Assembly: GCA_028583685.1 (NCBI GenBank)
Contig: JAMXIF010000220.1
Location: 40,979,710 to 41,043,709 of the forward strand
DNA: 64,000 nt
Direction of reading: 5' to 3'
DNA from: Petaurus breviceps papuanus
Lineage: Eukaryota; Chordata; Mammalia; Diprotodontia; Petauridae
Made by a program: the position numbers and the translations under genes. Positions 43,340 to 54,024 of the stretch are shown here, one piece after another; position 1 is the stretch's first letter, and the number at the start of each line of letters is the position of its first letter. The notes beneath the pieces were generated by a model, which worked only from the letters and a program-made list of their open reading frames with translations, was not told the origin of the DNA and did no database searches.

Positions 43340-43859
43340 CCATGTTGAAGCAGTTACTTCCTCCCTATTCCTTTTCAGTTTAAAGCTCTTGTACTTAGAT
43401 TTATAATACTCCATGCCATTACAGTCTTACTTGTACTCATTTGGCATGCTCCATCCCTGGACCAGGAGTCAGGCATTTCTATAGTTTAAGCAATGATTCA
43501 GAAATGCTAATTCCATTCTCAGATATTTTCTTCTTAACTTGCAGTTCACTTGCCAGTTCTGTTTTTGTTTTGTGTCCCCTTCCTTCTATGGGAAGCAGTA
43601 ATGAAAACATCACTGTGTGACTGGAATCTTGAGTTTCTTGCCCAAGGTTTTCTAATTTTGGCAATGCTTCCTAAGATGCTTCTCGTTACTTCATTAGTGC
43701 CCAGATGAGTCATCAGCAATGGGTACCCGTCTTCCATTTTGATGCCTTTTGAGGGTTTCTGTCATGTCCTGGATGCATGGTCTTGAAAGAAAACAAACTT
43801 CTAAATTTTGGTGACAAATAGTTGTTGTGGTACCCCTTAACATGAAGTGAACAACTGCC
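43340..43859 (-). mobile_element. CR1/L3-clade LINE ORF1, SGNH-esterase-like region
   Basis: In order on the minus strand: 'LSRPCIQDMTETLKR' (compare LPGARVxDVTExL), 'PLLMTHLGTNEV' (the GTND block of SGNH hydrolases, here GTNE), 'ILGSIAKI' and, in another frame, 'SSHTVMFSLLLPIEGRG' (compare VVFSSILPVxGRG), then 'ELASELQVKK'. This is the layout of the esterase-like ORF1 protein of CR1-clade LINEs. Frame changes and the Asp-to-Glu change in GTND indicate a dead copy. Same strand as the endonuclease piece at 39,985-40,540, so possibly one element. Confidence 0.6.
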
Positions 43860-43874
43860 ACATTCTTTATCCTT

Positions 43875-44029
43875 TTTTTTTTAAGCAATTGGGGTTAAGT
43901 AACTTGCTCAAGGTTACACGGCCAGGTGTTTCTGGGTGGGTGCTAAGTGTCTGAGTCCGGGATTCGATCTCCAGGTCTTCTCAACACTGGAGCCTGTGCT
44001 CTTACTCGCTGTGCTACCTGGCCGCCCCT
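43875..44029 (-). mobile_element. Young tRNA-derived SINE, subtype 2
   Basis: The reverse complement begins GGGGCGGCCAGGTAGCACAG, with B-box-like GAGATCGAATCCCGG, and ends with an A-run. The 15-bp flanks (43,860-43,874 and 44,030-44,044) differ at one base (acaTtctttatcctt / acaAtctttatcctt). Very similar to the copy at 60,147-60,308. Confidence 0.9.
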
Positions 44030-44324
44030 ACAATCTTTATCCTTTACTGAATGTTTTCCATCCTCTCTGATTTTCTAAATCAGTGTTACCTAATGAATAG
44101 TACATTCCAAATTTTTTCTAGGTCATAAAAAATTACTAACAAATACTTCATAAAACCAGTAAATTTAAAACTTCTTCTTTAATCCCTTGCCCTCTATCCC
44201 ACTTTCATATTCTCCGCATCCCCAAATCCCCATTCTTTTTTTACAATATAGAACCTGTGGAAGGTACCTATGTACCTGTTCAAAGCTTAAATATTTAACA
44301 AGACAACACAAAATGTGGATTACT

Positions 44325-44436
44325 TAAGATCACAGAATCATAAAATCTCAGAATAGAGCCCTTCTAGTCCAGCACAATAATTCAATAAACATGTGTTAAT
44401 CTGTTAATAGTTATACTGTGCTATGTATGTATTGAG
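44325..44436 (-). mobile_element. CR1/L3 3' end, part 1 (interrupted by a SINE)
   Basis: 'cacagaatcataaaatctca' is the antisense of the CR1-type terminal (ATTCTATG) motif, followed by 'cccttctagtccagc'. It continues at 44,706. Confidence 0.6.
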
Positions 44437-44695
44437 CCACACAGCTAGGTGGCACAGTGCATAGAGTGCTGGGCCTAGAGTCAGGAAGATTCTCTCCCTG
44501 AGTTCAAATAAAGCCTCAGATACTTACTGGCTGTGTGACCCTAGACAAGTTATTTGACCCTCTTTGCCTCAGTTTCTTCATCTGTAAAATGAATTGGAGA
44601 AGAAAATGGCAAACTATATCAATGTCCTTGCCAAGAAAACTCCAAAAGAGGTCATGAAGAGTCAAACATAACTGAAAATGACTGAATAATAACAA
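44437..44695 (+). mobile_element. Marsupial tRNA-derived SINE (long type), nested
   Basis: 'agctaggtggcacagtgcat', 'ctggctgtgtgaccctagac', 'cctcagtttcttcatctgta', 'aatggcaaactatatcaatg' and 'aaaatgactgaataataaca'. The flanks ATGTATTGAG (44,427-44,436) and ATGTATTAAG (44,696-44,705) form a target duplication with one mismatch. Confidence 0.9.
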
Positions 44696-44705
44696 ATGTA
44701 TTAAG

Positions 44706-44910
44706 GAAACAAAGATAAAAACATCCCAAATGGACATCCATCCTTTTCTTGAAGATATCCAATAATAAGGAACCCATTACTTTGTAATTCCACTATTCTG
44801 CTTTGGGGAAGATCTAACAGGTAGGAACATTGTCCTTCCATCAGGCCTTAACCTGCCTCTCTGTAACTTCTATCACTACTCCTAATTCTGCTCTCCAGGG
44901 TCATGCAGAA
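44706..44910 (-). mobile_element. CR1/L3 3' end, part 2
   Basis: 'aaggaacccattactttgta', 'ccttaacctgcctctctgta' and 'tactcctaattctgctctcc' follow the antisense CR1/L3 3' UTR. Confidence 0.65.
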
Positions 44911-45049
44911 AATTTAAAAAGATCAATTCATTTCCCACATGCTAATGGTAGAATCAAAGCAATTATTCAGTTAATGAAAATGAAAAGAAATCTTAACTCT
45001 GAATTTATTTTTATTGCTATTAGATAACCTGATTCTAGCTGTATGCTTC

Positions 45050-45130
45050 TTTTGCTAGGCACTGATTTTTTGTCTGGGTTAGCACATAATAGGCACTCAA
45101 TAAATATGTGTTGATTTGTTAGATTAACTG
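45050..45130 (+). mobile_element. LINE-2 3' terminus
   Basis: 'agcacataataggcactcaa' and 'taaatatgtgttgatttg' match the L2 end in sense orientation. Confidence 0.6.
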
Positions 45131-45134
45131 TGTT

Positions 45135-45415
45135 TAGGGCTGCTAGATGCCTTTGGTCAGAAGCCTAACTGCAAGTCACTTAAAATATTTATATACTTTC
45201 TTGGCTTCCCCAGTTCATATGCAGCAAAATAATAAGACATCAACCAAATTATCTGAACTTCAATAGCCATAACGAAATAATTTTAATCTTACACATACAG
45301 CTTTAATGGACTTCTTAGAACTATAGCTAGATTTTGGAAGTGTGATTGAATTTAATGAGAGAGAAATAATTGTTCCAAACCAATTTTCTACAATTTGTCC
45401 TTATGAAGGTCTAAG
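45135..45415. other. Unassigned DNA
   Basis: No gene or repeat assigned. Confidence 0.4.
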
Positions 45416-45417
45416 AG

Positions 45418-45622
45418 ATATGTTCTTGAACTTAGAGTCAGGGAACTTGAGATTGAGTCTTGCTCCGGGCATGGACTAGCTTAACAATCATGGGCAAATC
45501 ACTTAGCTTCTCAAATTTATTCATATGCAAAATGGAAGGATTATATTGTTAATAACTACTTTGCAGGAACACTGTGAAGAAACAATTTGTGTACCTCAAA
45601 GAGCTTTATACATTTGACTTTT
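45418..45622 (+). mobile_element. MIR/THER-type SINE
   Basis: 'gaacttagagtcagggaact', 'catgggcaaatcacttagct' and 'actttgcaggaacactgtga' follow the family order. Confidence 0.65.
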
Positions 45623-45764
45623 TTAAATCATGGATTATTTTTGCAGATATGGGGACCAGACTCATATCCCATGCCCTATTGACAGCCCCATGAAAATTAG
45701 ACAAATTTTAATCCTGATGCTAATTAGCTAGATATTCAACAAGTGTTGCTGTTGTTTTTGAAAC

Positions 45765-46075
45765 AACAACTATATGCAAAGGACTATTATTGCTAGAAGC
45801 TGAAAGGCATACAAAGATAAATGAAACAAAAATAAGATGTAGCTTCTATTCTCAAAAATTTTATTTTGCACAAGATGAGCATGTAAATATCTATAATACA
45901 AAATGGAATATAAGAATCATTAGAGGTAGTATGTTAAGGTAACATAAGGGTTTATATGACAGAGAGAGAACTTTAGTGAATAGATATCAAGAAAAACTTC
46001 AAAGAAGGATAACCTAGGCTAGACCTGGAGTAAAAACAAGTACAAATTCCATTTGGAGACAAAGGTATAAGCAAA
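45765..46075 (-). mobile_element. LINE-2 3' region, diverged
   Basis: 'aaaggcatacaaagataaat', 'gtagcttctattctcaaaaa' and 'aaacttcaaagaaggataac' correspond to the antisense L2 3' UTR and ORF2 end. Confidence 0.5.
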
Positions 46076-46079
46076 AGCA

Positions 46080-46560
46080 TGGAAGTAGGAAAAGTAATAT
46101 AAGTGTTAAAGGAACAATGAGTAATGAAAACAGCACGCAGCCTCTAAATAGGCTCAAAGAATGAAGAACTGGGACAGTTACCAAGCTAAATCAAGCAAAA
46201 ATAATCACCTTGACCTAATTTTTTTATAGTTTAAGTGATTTTTAAAATAGAAGTTATCCTAGAAATTTCTTCAGCTTTCTGCTTGTCTTTGTGATATAGT
46301 CATAAAAATATTGTAGAAGGTTCTCTCCCCTACTGGATAGAATTATAATTCCGTAAAATTTAGTTCAAGTATAGTATTTTATTTGGCCAAAATTTATACT
46401 TCCCACTCCCACTCTCTTGGAGCATGCTGATTTAGTATTCCATTCAAGTACATGAAGCTTGGTGTGGGACTGAATGATAACTAATAGATGGAGCTTTCTC
46501 ACCCCTCGCACTCTGCTAACTTCAGAAGAGGCACAAAGATTCTCTGAATGTGTCTTAGCT
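46080..46560. other. Unassigned DNA
   Basis: No gene or repeat assigned. Confidence 0.4.
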
Positions 46561-46567
46561 ATCAATT

Positions 46568-46625
46568 AATAAACAAGCATAAGCACCTACATTAAGCACC
46601 TTCTGTGTTCCAGGAACAGATGGTC
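46568..46625 (-). mobile_element. LINE-2 3' end scrap
   Basis: 'taataaacaagcataagcac' and 'accttctgtgttccaggaac', about 60 bp only. Confidence 0.45.
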
Positions 46626-46679
46626 ATATAGGTCATTTTTTATTTAAACATTTTGCCTATTTAAATCTCATTTGCCTTA

Positions 46680-46802
46680 TGGAAGATTAAATTCCAAGCT
46701 CTCTTCTTCTTCAAAGTGACAGCTGTAAATTCTTGTGTGATTCTGACTGTGGCTCCTGGATACTTGAACTTTTTCTTTCTGAATGTTTGTATTGGGTAAA
46801 GC
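46680..46802 (-). mobile_element. HAL1/L1 ORF1 fragment
   Basis: 'gtgattctgactgtggctcc' and 'tgaactttttctttctgaat' match the antisense of the ORF1 segment also seen at 5,480-5,535. It stops where an LTR begins. Confidence 0.6.
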
Positions 46803-47522
46803 TGTAATAGGTGAAAGGTGGGGTGATTAAGGAAGCAAAGGTTTCATCTTCCAAGCATATCAATTTATTAAGAAATGTATGCCAGTCGCCTAAAAACACA
46901 AAACCAGGCCTCTGCAGCTTAGGGTTAGACCCCAAATATAAGGGAAGACAGACTTTTATACATTAAAAATAGTTAATCAAATAAGGTCAATTAATTAAAA
47001 GGATATAATGCAACATTAGATAATCTGATTTCCAATTGCACAAAAAATTATGGACTTTCTAAGTTGAGAGGGGAGACCCCCAAGTATCTGTAACCAATCA
47101 AAAGAACATGCAAACAATAATTAATTTATAACTATGGGACCAGTTTTCATATTATGGGTTGCTTGAGAAGTACAATTATGAGAAAATTACTTCCATCATT
47201 CTTTGGACCTGAGTGAGTCAGCATAATCTAGATCCTTGGTTAAGGGTCCCTAAGCAGTAGGTAGAAATGTACCAGTTTTCTAGCCATGCAGGGATAGAAT
47301 CAAACAATGAATATTGTTTTCTTTCAAGTCTCATAGTTGAATAAAGTTTTCTCACAAGACAGGAATTGGACTAGATCCATAAAGGAATAGAAAGCAAACT
47401 AGCTCCAGAATTGAGTCACAAGATGGAGTCAGTATGGTTCACTCAATTTCTACAATTAACCACTTGCTATCTTTATCCCCTTAATTATCCCAGAACTTTC
47501 AGTAAACCTCAAGACTGCTACA
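46803..47522 (-). mobile_element. Probable ERV LTR, third family (fossil)
   Basis: About 720 bp. The reverse complement starts TGTAGCAGTCTTGAGG and ends CCTATTACA, with the TG...CA form of an LTR. Near the low-coordinate end 'tatcaatttattaagaaatg' could carry an antisense polyadenylation signal region. No matched 5-bp duplication was seen and no other copy exists in the window. Confidence 0.5.
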
Positions 47523-47524
47523 CA

Positions 47525-47750
47525 AATTATCATAATCATTTTCATCATTATCATCACTATCATCAAATACAACACATCATCATGGCCCAAGGAAAGTCAT
47601 GATTGTGGGAAATGTACATTGGCAACTTGGTTGAAAGCCAGTTTCTACAGTAAGGAATCTGAAATATTAGACTATCCTGCTGATGAAACTCTTGACTTCT
47701 GATCTAACTGAAAATATTACTAGGTGGAAAGTGCTTTAAAACAAAAGTGT
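47525..47750. other. Unassigned DNA with a short TCA-rich run
   Basis: An imperfect ATCATC tract lies at 47,528-47,580. No gene. Confidence 0.5.
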
Positions 47751-47754
47751 TTTA

Positions 47755-47810
47755 TCACACACACACACATGCATACATACATATATGTGTGTATATCTGT
47801 GTGCATGTGT

Positions 47811-47837
<27 letters not shown>
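47755..47837. repeat. Interrupted (CA)n microsatellite
   Basis: Two CA runs separated by ATACATATATGTGTG. It explains the His/Thr-rich frames. Confidence 0.95.
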
Positions 47838-47839
<2 letters not shown>

Positions 47840-47841
<2 letters not shown>

Positions 47842-49628
47842 AGAACTCAAAATGGGAAGGAAGAAGAAAGGTCAAATGGAGGATTGGCAAGAGCCCCTAT
47901 TGGTCAGCTGCCACCACCACCACAAATGGTCAAAGTAACATCAGGAATTCTTGCATTAGTGTCCCCATATCTTACAGTGGAGACTAGATAAAAAGCTATA
48001 GTTCCAAAAAGAATCTACTTTGGAGTCCAGCAAAGATGACAAAGATGACAGTTGTTTCTTGCAGGGAACATTTTCTTCTAGGTCCTGTACTCAATATGCC
48101 TCACCTTATTTTTCCTTTTGCTATGAATCCCAGGTCACAGATAGTCATTTTGTTTTAAAGATTTGAAAGGACCCTAATTAAGTCCCAAGCTCATGGATCT
48201 TTATTTCCCCTCAATTGAATACAGTTCTGCAGATCTCACTTAAAGAGCTCTCTTTTTAAAATAAAATCATAAAGTGGCATGATTTAGCTTGTTTTTTATC
48301 TTTCCCCACCCCATATTCCAGAGGGATGAGATGAAGATACACTTATGAAATATTCTCTTGTGTTCTTGATTTTGTCATTCATCAGCAGACAAATTAATAA
48401 TAGACCCAGTATAATTCACAGAGGAAGAAAAAAACTTCTATTTTTCAGAGAAAGGGACATGAAGTTGATTGTGGAGTGAAAATTCATAGATTCCTGGCAT
48501 CCTGAAGAAAGAGGTGTCTGAAACCTTTTGAGAAACTGTGTGCTTAAGCAAGATATACTTGTACAATTTCTGCAGTGTGGTCATGCACTTCTCTAAAGGA
48601 GATTAAGCCAGTTTCTTTCTACCATGTTTAACATTTAGGTAACAAAAAAAGATCTTGCATAAATAATTTATGGATTAATTTGTTCATAAGTGGGGAGATT
48701 TGATTAATGAAAGTATGTATGTATTAGATTATGACTAATTAATTCAATGAGGTTAGAGCTCACTTCTTTGTCCTCCAGAGACAGATGTTCTATGCAACTG
48801 CACAAGGAAGCCCTCTGAAAGATTTTTGGTGAGGAAGGGGAGAACGTGACTCTGCTAGATGCTTGGTCCATGAATATTTTCAGTGTATATTGTTACTCCC
48901 TATTGGACTAGAATGGCAGATTTCAGTTCTAACACAAGCAAAACCCAAGTCAGCAAGGCATGAATTCAAATCTGTTGTACTATCAAGCTACATGAGGAAG
49001 TCTGCTATAGGTTTACATAATGGTGGAAGAATTTGCATGCATTCTTCCCTGGAAAAGGAAGAGCAAAGGGAAGATTCCCCTTTCCATTTAGTTTCATAGA
49101 GAGCATTATTTTACCCTACACAATTAAATTAAGTAAGTCAAGTTACAGGATAATAATTAACCTGATTCTCTCCCTACTTCTTCCGGCGTAGGCAAAGTAG
49201 ATTTGTACAATAAGAAGAGCCACTAATTACACACACAAACACATACACATATAAACACTCACTCAAAAGTGTCCACACACATCATCATAATAATGATACT
49301 TCAACTTGTGTTGTCTGCACTCGTGTTTTTCTCAGTATGAGTACTGTCTCATCCAATGTGAATTTTGTACTGTTGTTCTTACACACATTAAGAGATGATT
49401 TTCCTAAAGTATCCAGACAATCATCATCTTGCCGCCACCCTGGTTTTGGCTTCTCCTCAGATGATAAGCCAATATCTATAACCAGGCCTGTATTTGAAGT
49501 TTTCCTACCTTGAGAAGACTTGCAAAGTTTATGCTCTGTCATTATAGCATTCAAGAACCCAAGATAACTTCTATGCTAAAGAGAATGCGAATTATGTGAA
49601 TAAATATGAACTATGATTATTTTATAGA
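47840..49628. other. Unassigned DNA, about 1.8 kb
   Basis: The largest stretch without an assignable repeat. An 89-codon minus frame (49,285-49,554) of mixed composition (including SSEEKPKPGWRQDDD) has no family that I recognise. No CpG island and no clear splice-site pairing. A conserved non-coding element or exon cannot be excluded by eye. Confidence 0.35.
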
Positions 49629-49629
49629 G

Positions 49630-49905
49630 GTTGAAAGCTGGCACTCAGGTGGTGAAATATATACAGTACTGGGCCAAGAATCAGTGAGAGCTGAGTTCTA
49701 ATCTGGCCTCACACACTTACTAGCCATATAGCCCAAGGCACATCATTTAACCTCTATTTCACTCAGTTTTATCAACTGTAAAATGGGGATAATAACAGCA
49801 CCTACCTCCCAGGGTTGTTATAAGGATCATGTGAGATAATATTTGCAAAATGGTTAGCACAGCACGTGGCACATAGAAGGTGCTATATAAATGTGCAGTT
49901 CCTTC
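49630..49905 (+). mobile_element. MIR/THER-type SINE, near full length
   Basis: 'ggcactcaggtggtgaaata', 'gagctgagttctaatctggc', 'aactgtaaaatggggataat', 'ctcccagggttgttataagg', 'ggtgctatataaatgtgcag'. Confidence 0.8.
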
Positions 49906-50894
49906 TCTTTCTTCTGATGCAGAGTCAGGAGTATTCGGGTACCAGCTCTAACCAGCTTGCAAAAGTTGGTTATGAGATTTGTTATGTGAATATTTGTATT
50001 TTAGAAATTAAAAACTGTTAAAAATCAGTGCTTGATTAATTATTTTGATGATTATCTAAACTTTAGAAAGAATTAATAATTCTGGGGGGGCAGGGCAGAG
50101 ACAAGATGGCAGAGTAGAAACAGGATTTCCATGTGGCTCCAGCTTCCACCTCCTCCAATTCACATAAAAAAATACTCTAGAAAAACTTTGGAGCTACAGA
50201 ACCCACAAAACGACACAGAAAAGTTAACCTCCCACTGAGAAAAGCCCAGTAGGCCAACAGGAAGCAGTCAGCAAAATGCTCTGGGAGTTGAGCCCAACCC
50301 AACATGAGCAGGAAGTTTTAGCCTCAGGGCAGTCTGACAAACCTGGAGGGACTTCAGATCACCAGCAGATGCGGAAGTTTCCAGAATTAACAACACATAG
50401 ATGCTAAGGACAAAGTGAGAGGCCAGTACAGTGTGGACTTTGGGACCTGGGAATTCGGGAGTGCTGTCTGGCCTTAGACGCTGGGGCGAGAAGCAGCTGA
50501 GGCTCCATGGCCCTGTAGCCACCCTCCTCATGGCTGCTTCAGAGCTCCTGGTCTGCAGATTTTTGGGGGGACCAAGCAACCAGTCTGAGGTGCACTTGTT
50601 CTTGCTCTAACCTGCTTGGATCTGGATTGCTCTCTAGGGTGGAGGTCCTGGGGTGCATGAACAGTTTTCCAGAGTGTGTGCAGACTTCAGGGAGGACAGC
50701 CAACTAATAGCTTTAGCAGCACACAAAACCCCAGCAATTGGGACAAAGCTTTCCCCTTCTGGTAGCAAAGTTCTACTATGGAAGAAAGCTCAAAAGTCAA
50801 GTAATTGAGTGGCAACATGAGAAAGCAAAGGAAGCAAAGCAAGCAGAGTAATCTGACATTAGACTCCTATTTTGGGGACAAAAAGGATCAAAGC

Positions 50895-51923
50895 ATGGAA
50901 CAGGAGGAAGACAGCAAAGTCAGAACTCCTGCACCAAAAGCTTCCAAGAAAAATATGAATTGATTACAGGCCATAGAGGAGCTTAAAAAGGATTTTGAAA
51001 AACAAATAACAGAAGTGGAGGAAAAATTGGGAAGAGAAATGAGAACAATGCAAGAAAATTATGAAATGAGAGCCAACACCCTGACTGAAGAAAATAACAC
51101 CTTTAAAAATAGACTAACTCAGATGGAAAAAGAGACCCAAAAAGGCAATGAGGAGAAGAATGGCTTGAAAAGCCGAATTTACCAGATAGAAAAGAATCTC
51201 AAAAGGTCACTGAAGAGAGTCATTCCTTCAGAATTAGATTTGAGCAAATGGAAGCTAGTGACTTTATGAGAAATCAAGATATTATTAAACAGATATAAAC
51301 AAATGAAAAAAAGAAGACAATGTGAAATATCTCATTGGAAAAACCACTGACATGGAAAATAGATTCATGAGACATAATTTAAAAATTATTGGACTACCTG
51401 AAAGCAATGATCAAAAAAAAAGAACCTAGAAATCATCCTTCAAGAAATTCTCAAGGAAAATTGCCATGATGTTTTAGAACCAGAGGGCAAAATAGAGGTT
51501 GAAAGAATCCACCATTCACCTCCTGAAAAAGATCCCAAAAAGAAAACTCCTAGGAATATTATAGCCAGGTTCCAGAGTTCCCAGAATAAGGAGAAAATAT
51601 TACAAGCAGCCAGGAAGAAACAATTTCAATATTATGGAAACACAATCAGGATAACTCAGGATCTGGCGGCTTCCACACTGAGGAATCAAAGGGCTTAGAA
51701 TATGATATTCCAGAGGTTAAAGGAGCTGGGATTAAAACCAAGAATCACCTATCCAGAAAAACTTGAGTATCATGTTTCAGGGGAAAATATGGTTATTCAG
51801 TGGAATAGAAGACTTTCAAGCATTCTTGATGAAAAAACTAAACTAGAGTTGAATAGAAAATTTGACATTCAGATACAAGAAGCAAGAGAAGCATGTGAAG
51901 GTAAACAGGGAAAAAAATCATAA
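50895..51923 (+). pseudogene. HAL1-like ORF1p (L1 ORF1-type RNA chaperone), broken
   Basis: L1 ORF1p is a trimeric nucleic-acid chaperone that coats element RNA in the cytoplasm. The span equals 343 codons, usual for the family. The start ATG (50,895) opens MEQEEDSKVRTPAPKASKK. A coiled coil follows at 51,000-51,230 (TEVEEKLGREMRTMQ...NRLTQMEKETQ). The RRM-like core has 'NLKIIGLPES' (near 51,380) and 'NIIARFQSSQNKEKILQAAR' (51,555-51,615), and the C-terminal domain has 'LKELGLKPRITYPEKLEY' (51,718-51,771). Stops in the original frame lie at 50,961 (TGA) and 51,696 (TAG), both plausibly from Trp codons. Frameshifts lie between about 51,235 and 51,540. It no longer encodes a full protein. Confidence 0.8.
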
Positions 51924-52034
51924 GGAACTTATCAAAGTTGAAGTACTTATATTCCTACATGGAAAAACGATATTTGTAACTTAAGAAACTTTTCTCAGTA
52001 TGAGAATAGTTGAAGGGAATAGAAATGTGTATAC

Positions 52035-52039
<5 letters not shown>

Positions 52040-52070
<31 letters not shown>

Positions 52071-52200
52071 ATACATGTATATATGTTTATATATGTATGT
52101 ATGTATATGTGTATATATAGATATATGTCTATATAGGAGGGTATATGGACATATGAATACATATGTGAGTGTGTATATATATGTGTGCAGGTATATATAA
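52040..52200. repeat. TG/TA microsatellite within HAL1-like element
   Basis: (TG)n followed by TATATG and TATA units just after ORF1. A short TG/TA run at this place is part of the element's own consensus as I recall it, later expanded. It explains three frames of 66-76 codons. Confidence 0.85.
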
Positions 52201-52745
52201 ACAGAGTGCACGGGACCAATTTAATAGGAAGGGATGATGCTAAAAGGTGAAATTAAGAGGTGAGAGATGAATATAATGAGAGAAGATGAGGAGAGACAGA
52301 ATGGGGTAAATTCTCTCATATAGAAGAGGCAAGGGAAAACTGTTATAATGGAGGGGAAGAATAGGAAGGCAAAAGGGAATGAGTCAACTTTATTCTCATT
52401 GAATTTAGCTTAGGAAGAGAATGACATACACACTAAATAGTGTATCTCACCCTACAGGAGAGTAGAGGGGAGATAATGGAAGGGAGGGCAGGCTGGGGGG
52501 GAGGGAAGTTGGAAGCACCCACTTTTGAAAAGGAGCAGGATCAAAGTAGAGAACAGAACAAGTGGGGTGTGGGATAGGATGGAGGGAAATATAGTCAGTC
52601 TTTCACAATATATCCACTATGGAAATGTTTTGCATAGCTACACATGTACAACCTATATTGAATTGCTTATCTTCCCAGTGAGGGTGGGTGACAAGGGAGG
52701 AAGGGAAAGAATCTGGAATTCAAAGTTTTAAAATCAAATGTTTAA

Positions 52746-52748
52746 TAT

Positions 52749-52782
<34 letters not shown>

Positions 52783-52806
52783 ACATACATATTATTATTA
52801 TTATTA
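52746..52806. repeat. (TA)n-(ATT)n microsatellite near HAL1 3' end
   Basis: TATATA, ATACAT and ATT units inside the 3' region. Confidence 0.9.
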
Positions 52807-53254
52807 TACTTGTAACTGGGAAATTAGATATACAGGCACTGGGGCATAGAGATCCACTGTGCCCTACTTGGAAGTCGGAGGGGAGATGAGGGAAGGTATG
52901 AGAAAGAGCAGGTTGGGAGAGGGGAAATTCAGTGGGATCACTGTTTTGGGGTTGTGGGTAGGGAAAACTGGGGAGAAAATTTGTAATTCAAAATCTTGTG
53001 GAAATGAATAATGTAAACCAAAAAATTAAAAAGAGAGAAAAAAACAAAGTTAATAATTCAGTTTAAACTTAAAAGTGGATGTATCCATACATTTTGCTCC
53101 CCTCTGCAAAGAACGTAGTTGTTAAATATTTACCATCTCACCCTTGTATTGTATTTCTCTAAAAACATTGCTTGGGCTCAGCAAGAGTACAGTCAAAGGT
53201 TCAAGTAATGAAGTCATCACCAGACTGGAGGCCTGGTGACTGCAGACTAATAAC

Positions 53255-53355
53255 AATAACAGTATTAATAATAATCATAAGCATTTAAGGAGCGCTTGAA
53301 GTATGCAAAGTGCTTTATATCTATTATATCATTTGAGCTTTACAATATCCCTATG
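53255..53355 (+). mobile_element. MIR 5' fragment
   Basis: 'aagcatttaaggagcgcttg', 'gtatgcaaagtgctttatat' and 'tatatcatttgagctttaca' match MIR. Confidence 0.65.
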
Positions 53356-53399
53356 CATAGTGAAGTGAACATAACTATGACAAAAATTTCTATTGAAAC

Positions 53400-53690
53400 A
53401 GAGAGAAAAGCAACTTAGAAAAACTTTAGAACCCTGATGAACACAATGAAAAACCAAAGTCCAAAATAATTTGGATGAAATATGACACTTGCACCCTGTC
53501 AGAGAGGTGATAGACTCAAAATGCAAGGGACAAACATTTTCAGAAATGACCAATATGGTAATGTATTTTGCCAGATTACACTTGTAGATATGTATTAATT
53601 AATTTTTTAATTAAAAATATTTGCTCAATGGTAGGAGCAAGAGGATAGTGGGATAGATATGTTATAAATTTTTAAAATAATAATTAGTTA
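53400..53690 (+). mobile_element. L1 3' end, older variant
   Basis: 'accctgatgaacacaatgaa', 'gtcagagaggtgatagactc', 'aaatgaccaatatggtaatg'. Same subtype as 22,515-23,000. Confidence 0.6.
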
Positions 53691-53847
53691 GTTGGTAAGG
53701 AATTATGAATGTTAGTAGCATCAAAGAGACTCTGTTTTGCAAAATTTTGAACCCCAAAAAGTCCATCCAACAAAATAAGTTTATCAATGTGGCTATATTA
53801 TGTTACAAATATATTCACATAGCATCACTTTTATGCTAAAGATTTTT

Positions 53848-53965
53848 GTTGTCATTCAGTCTTTCAATCACATCCAACTCTTTGTGACCTCATTTGGTGT
53901 TTTCTTGACAAAGATACTAGAATGGTTTGACATTTCTTCTACGAGTCATTTTATAGATTAGTTTG
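53848..53965 (-). mobile_element. Marsupial tRNA-derived SINE (long type), truncated
   Basis: 'ttgttgtcattcagtctttc', 'gtgacctcatttggtgtttt', 'gacaaagatactagaatggt'. Only the 3' half of the SINE (antisense) remains. Confidence 0.75.
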
Positions 53966-54024
53966 TCTGTTAATAAAGCATTCTTATTATTGAAAATATA
54001 AATATTTCTAATAACTTTTCATTA

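Larger units (their letters stand above)
50083..53049 (+). mobile_element. HAL1-like (half-L1) retrotransposon, full span
   Basis: About 2.97 kb. The 5' end is 'ggggggcagggcagagacaagatggcag'-like, a typical L1-type start (gagccaagatggc). A GC-richer 5' UTR runs to about 50,890, ORF1 spans 50,895-51,923, then a long 3' region with TG/TA and TA repeats (52,040-52,200; 52,746-52,806) and an A-rich end. No endonuclease or reverse-transcriptase sequence exists between ORF1 and the tail, the defining feature of half-L1 elements, which must use an L1's machinery in trans. Direct repeat TTAATAATTC flanks it (50,073-50,082 and 53,050-53,059), with AAAG just upstream on both sides, supporting a single full-length insertion. 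Confidence 0.8.

Noticed and set aside
49285-49554. 89-codon minus frame of balanced composition
   Set aside because: It looks less repeat-like than most, but has no similarity I can name and no supporting gene structure.
51981-52219. Three Tyr/Ile/His/Thr-rich frames
   Set aside because: They come from the TG/TA microsatellite in the HAL1-like 3' region.
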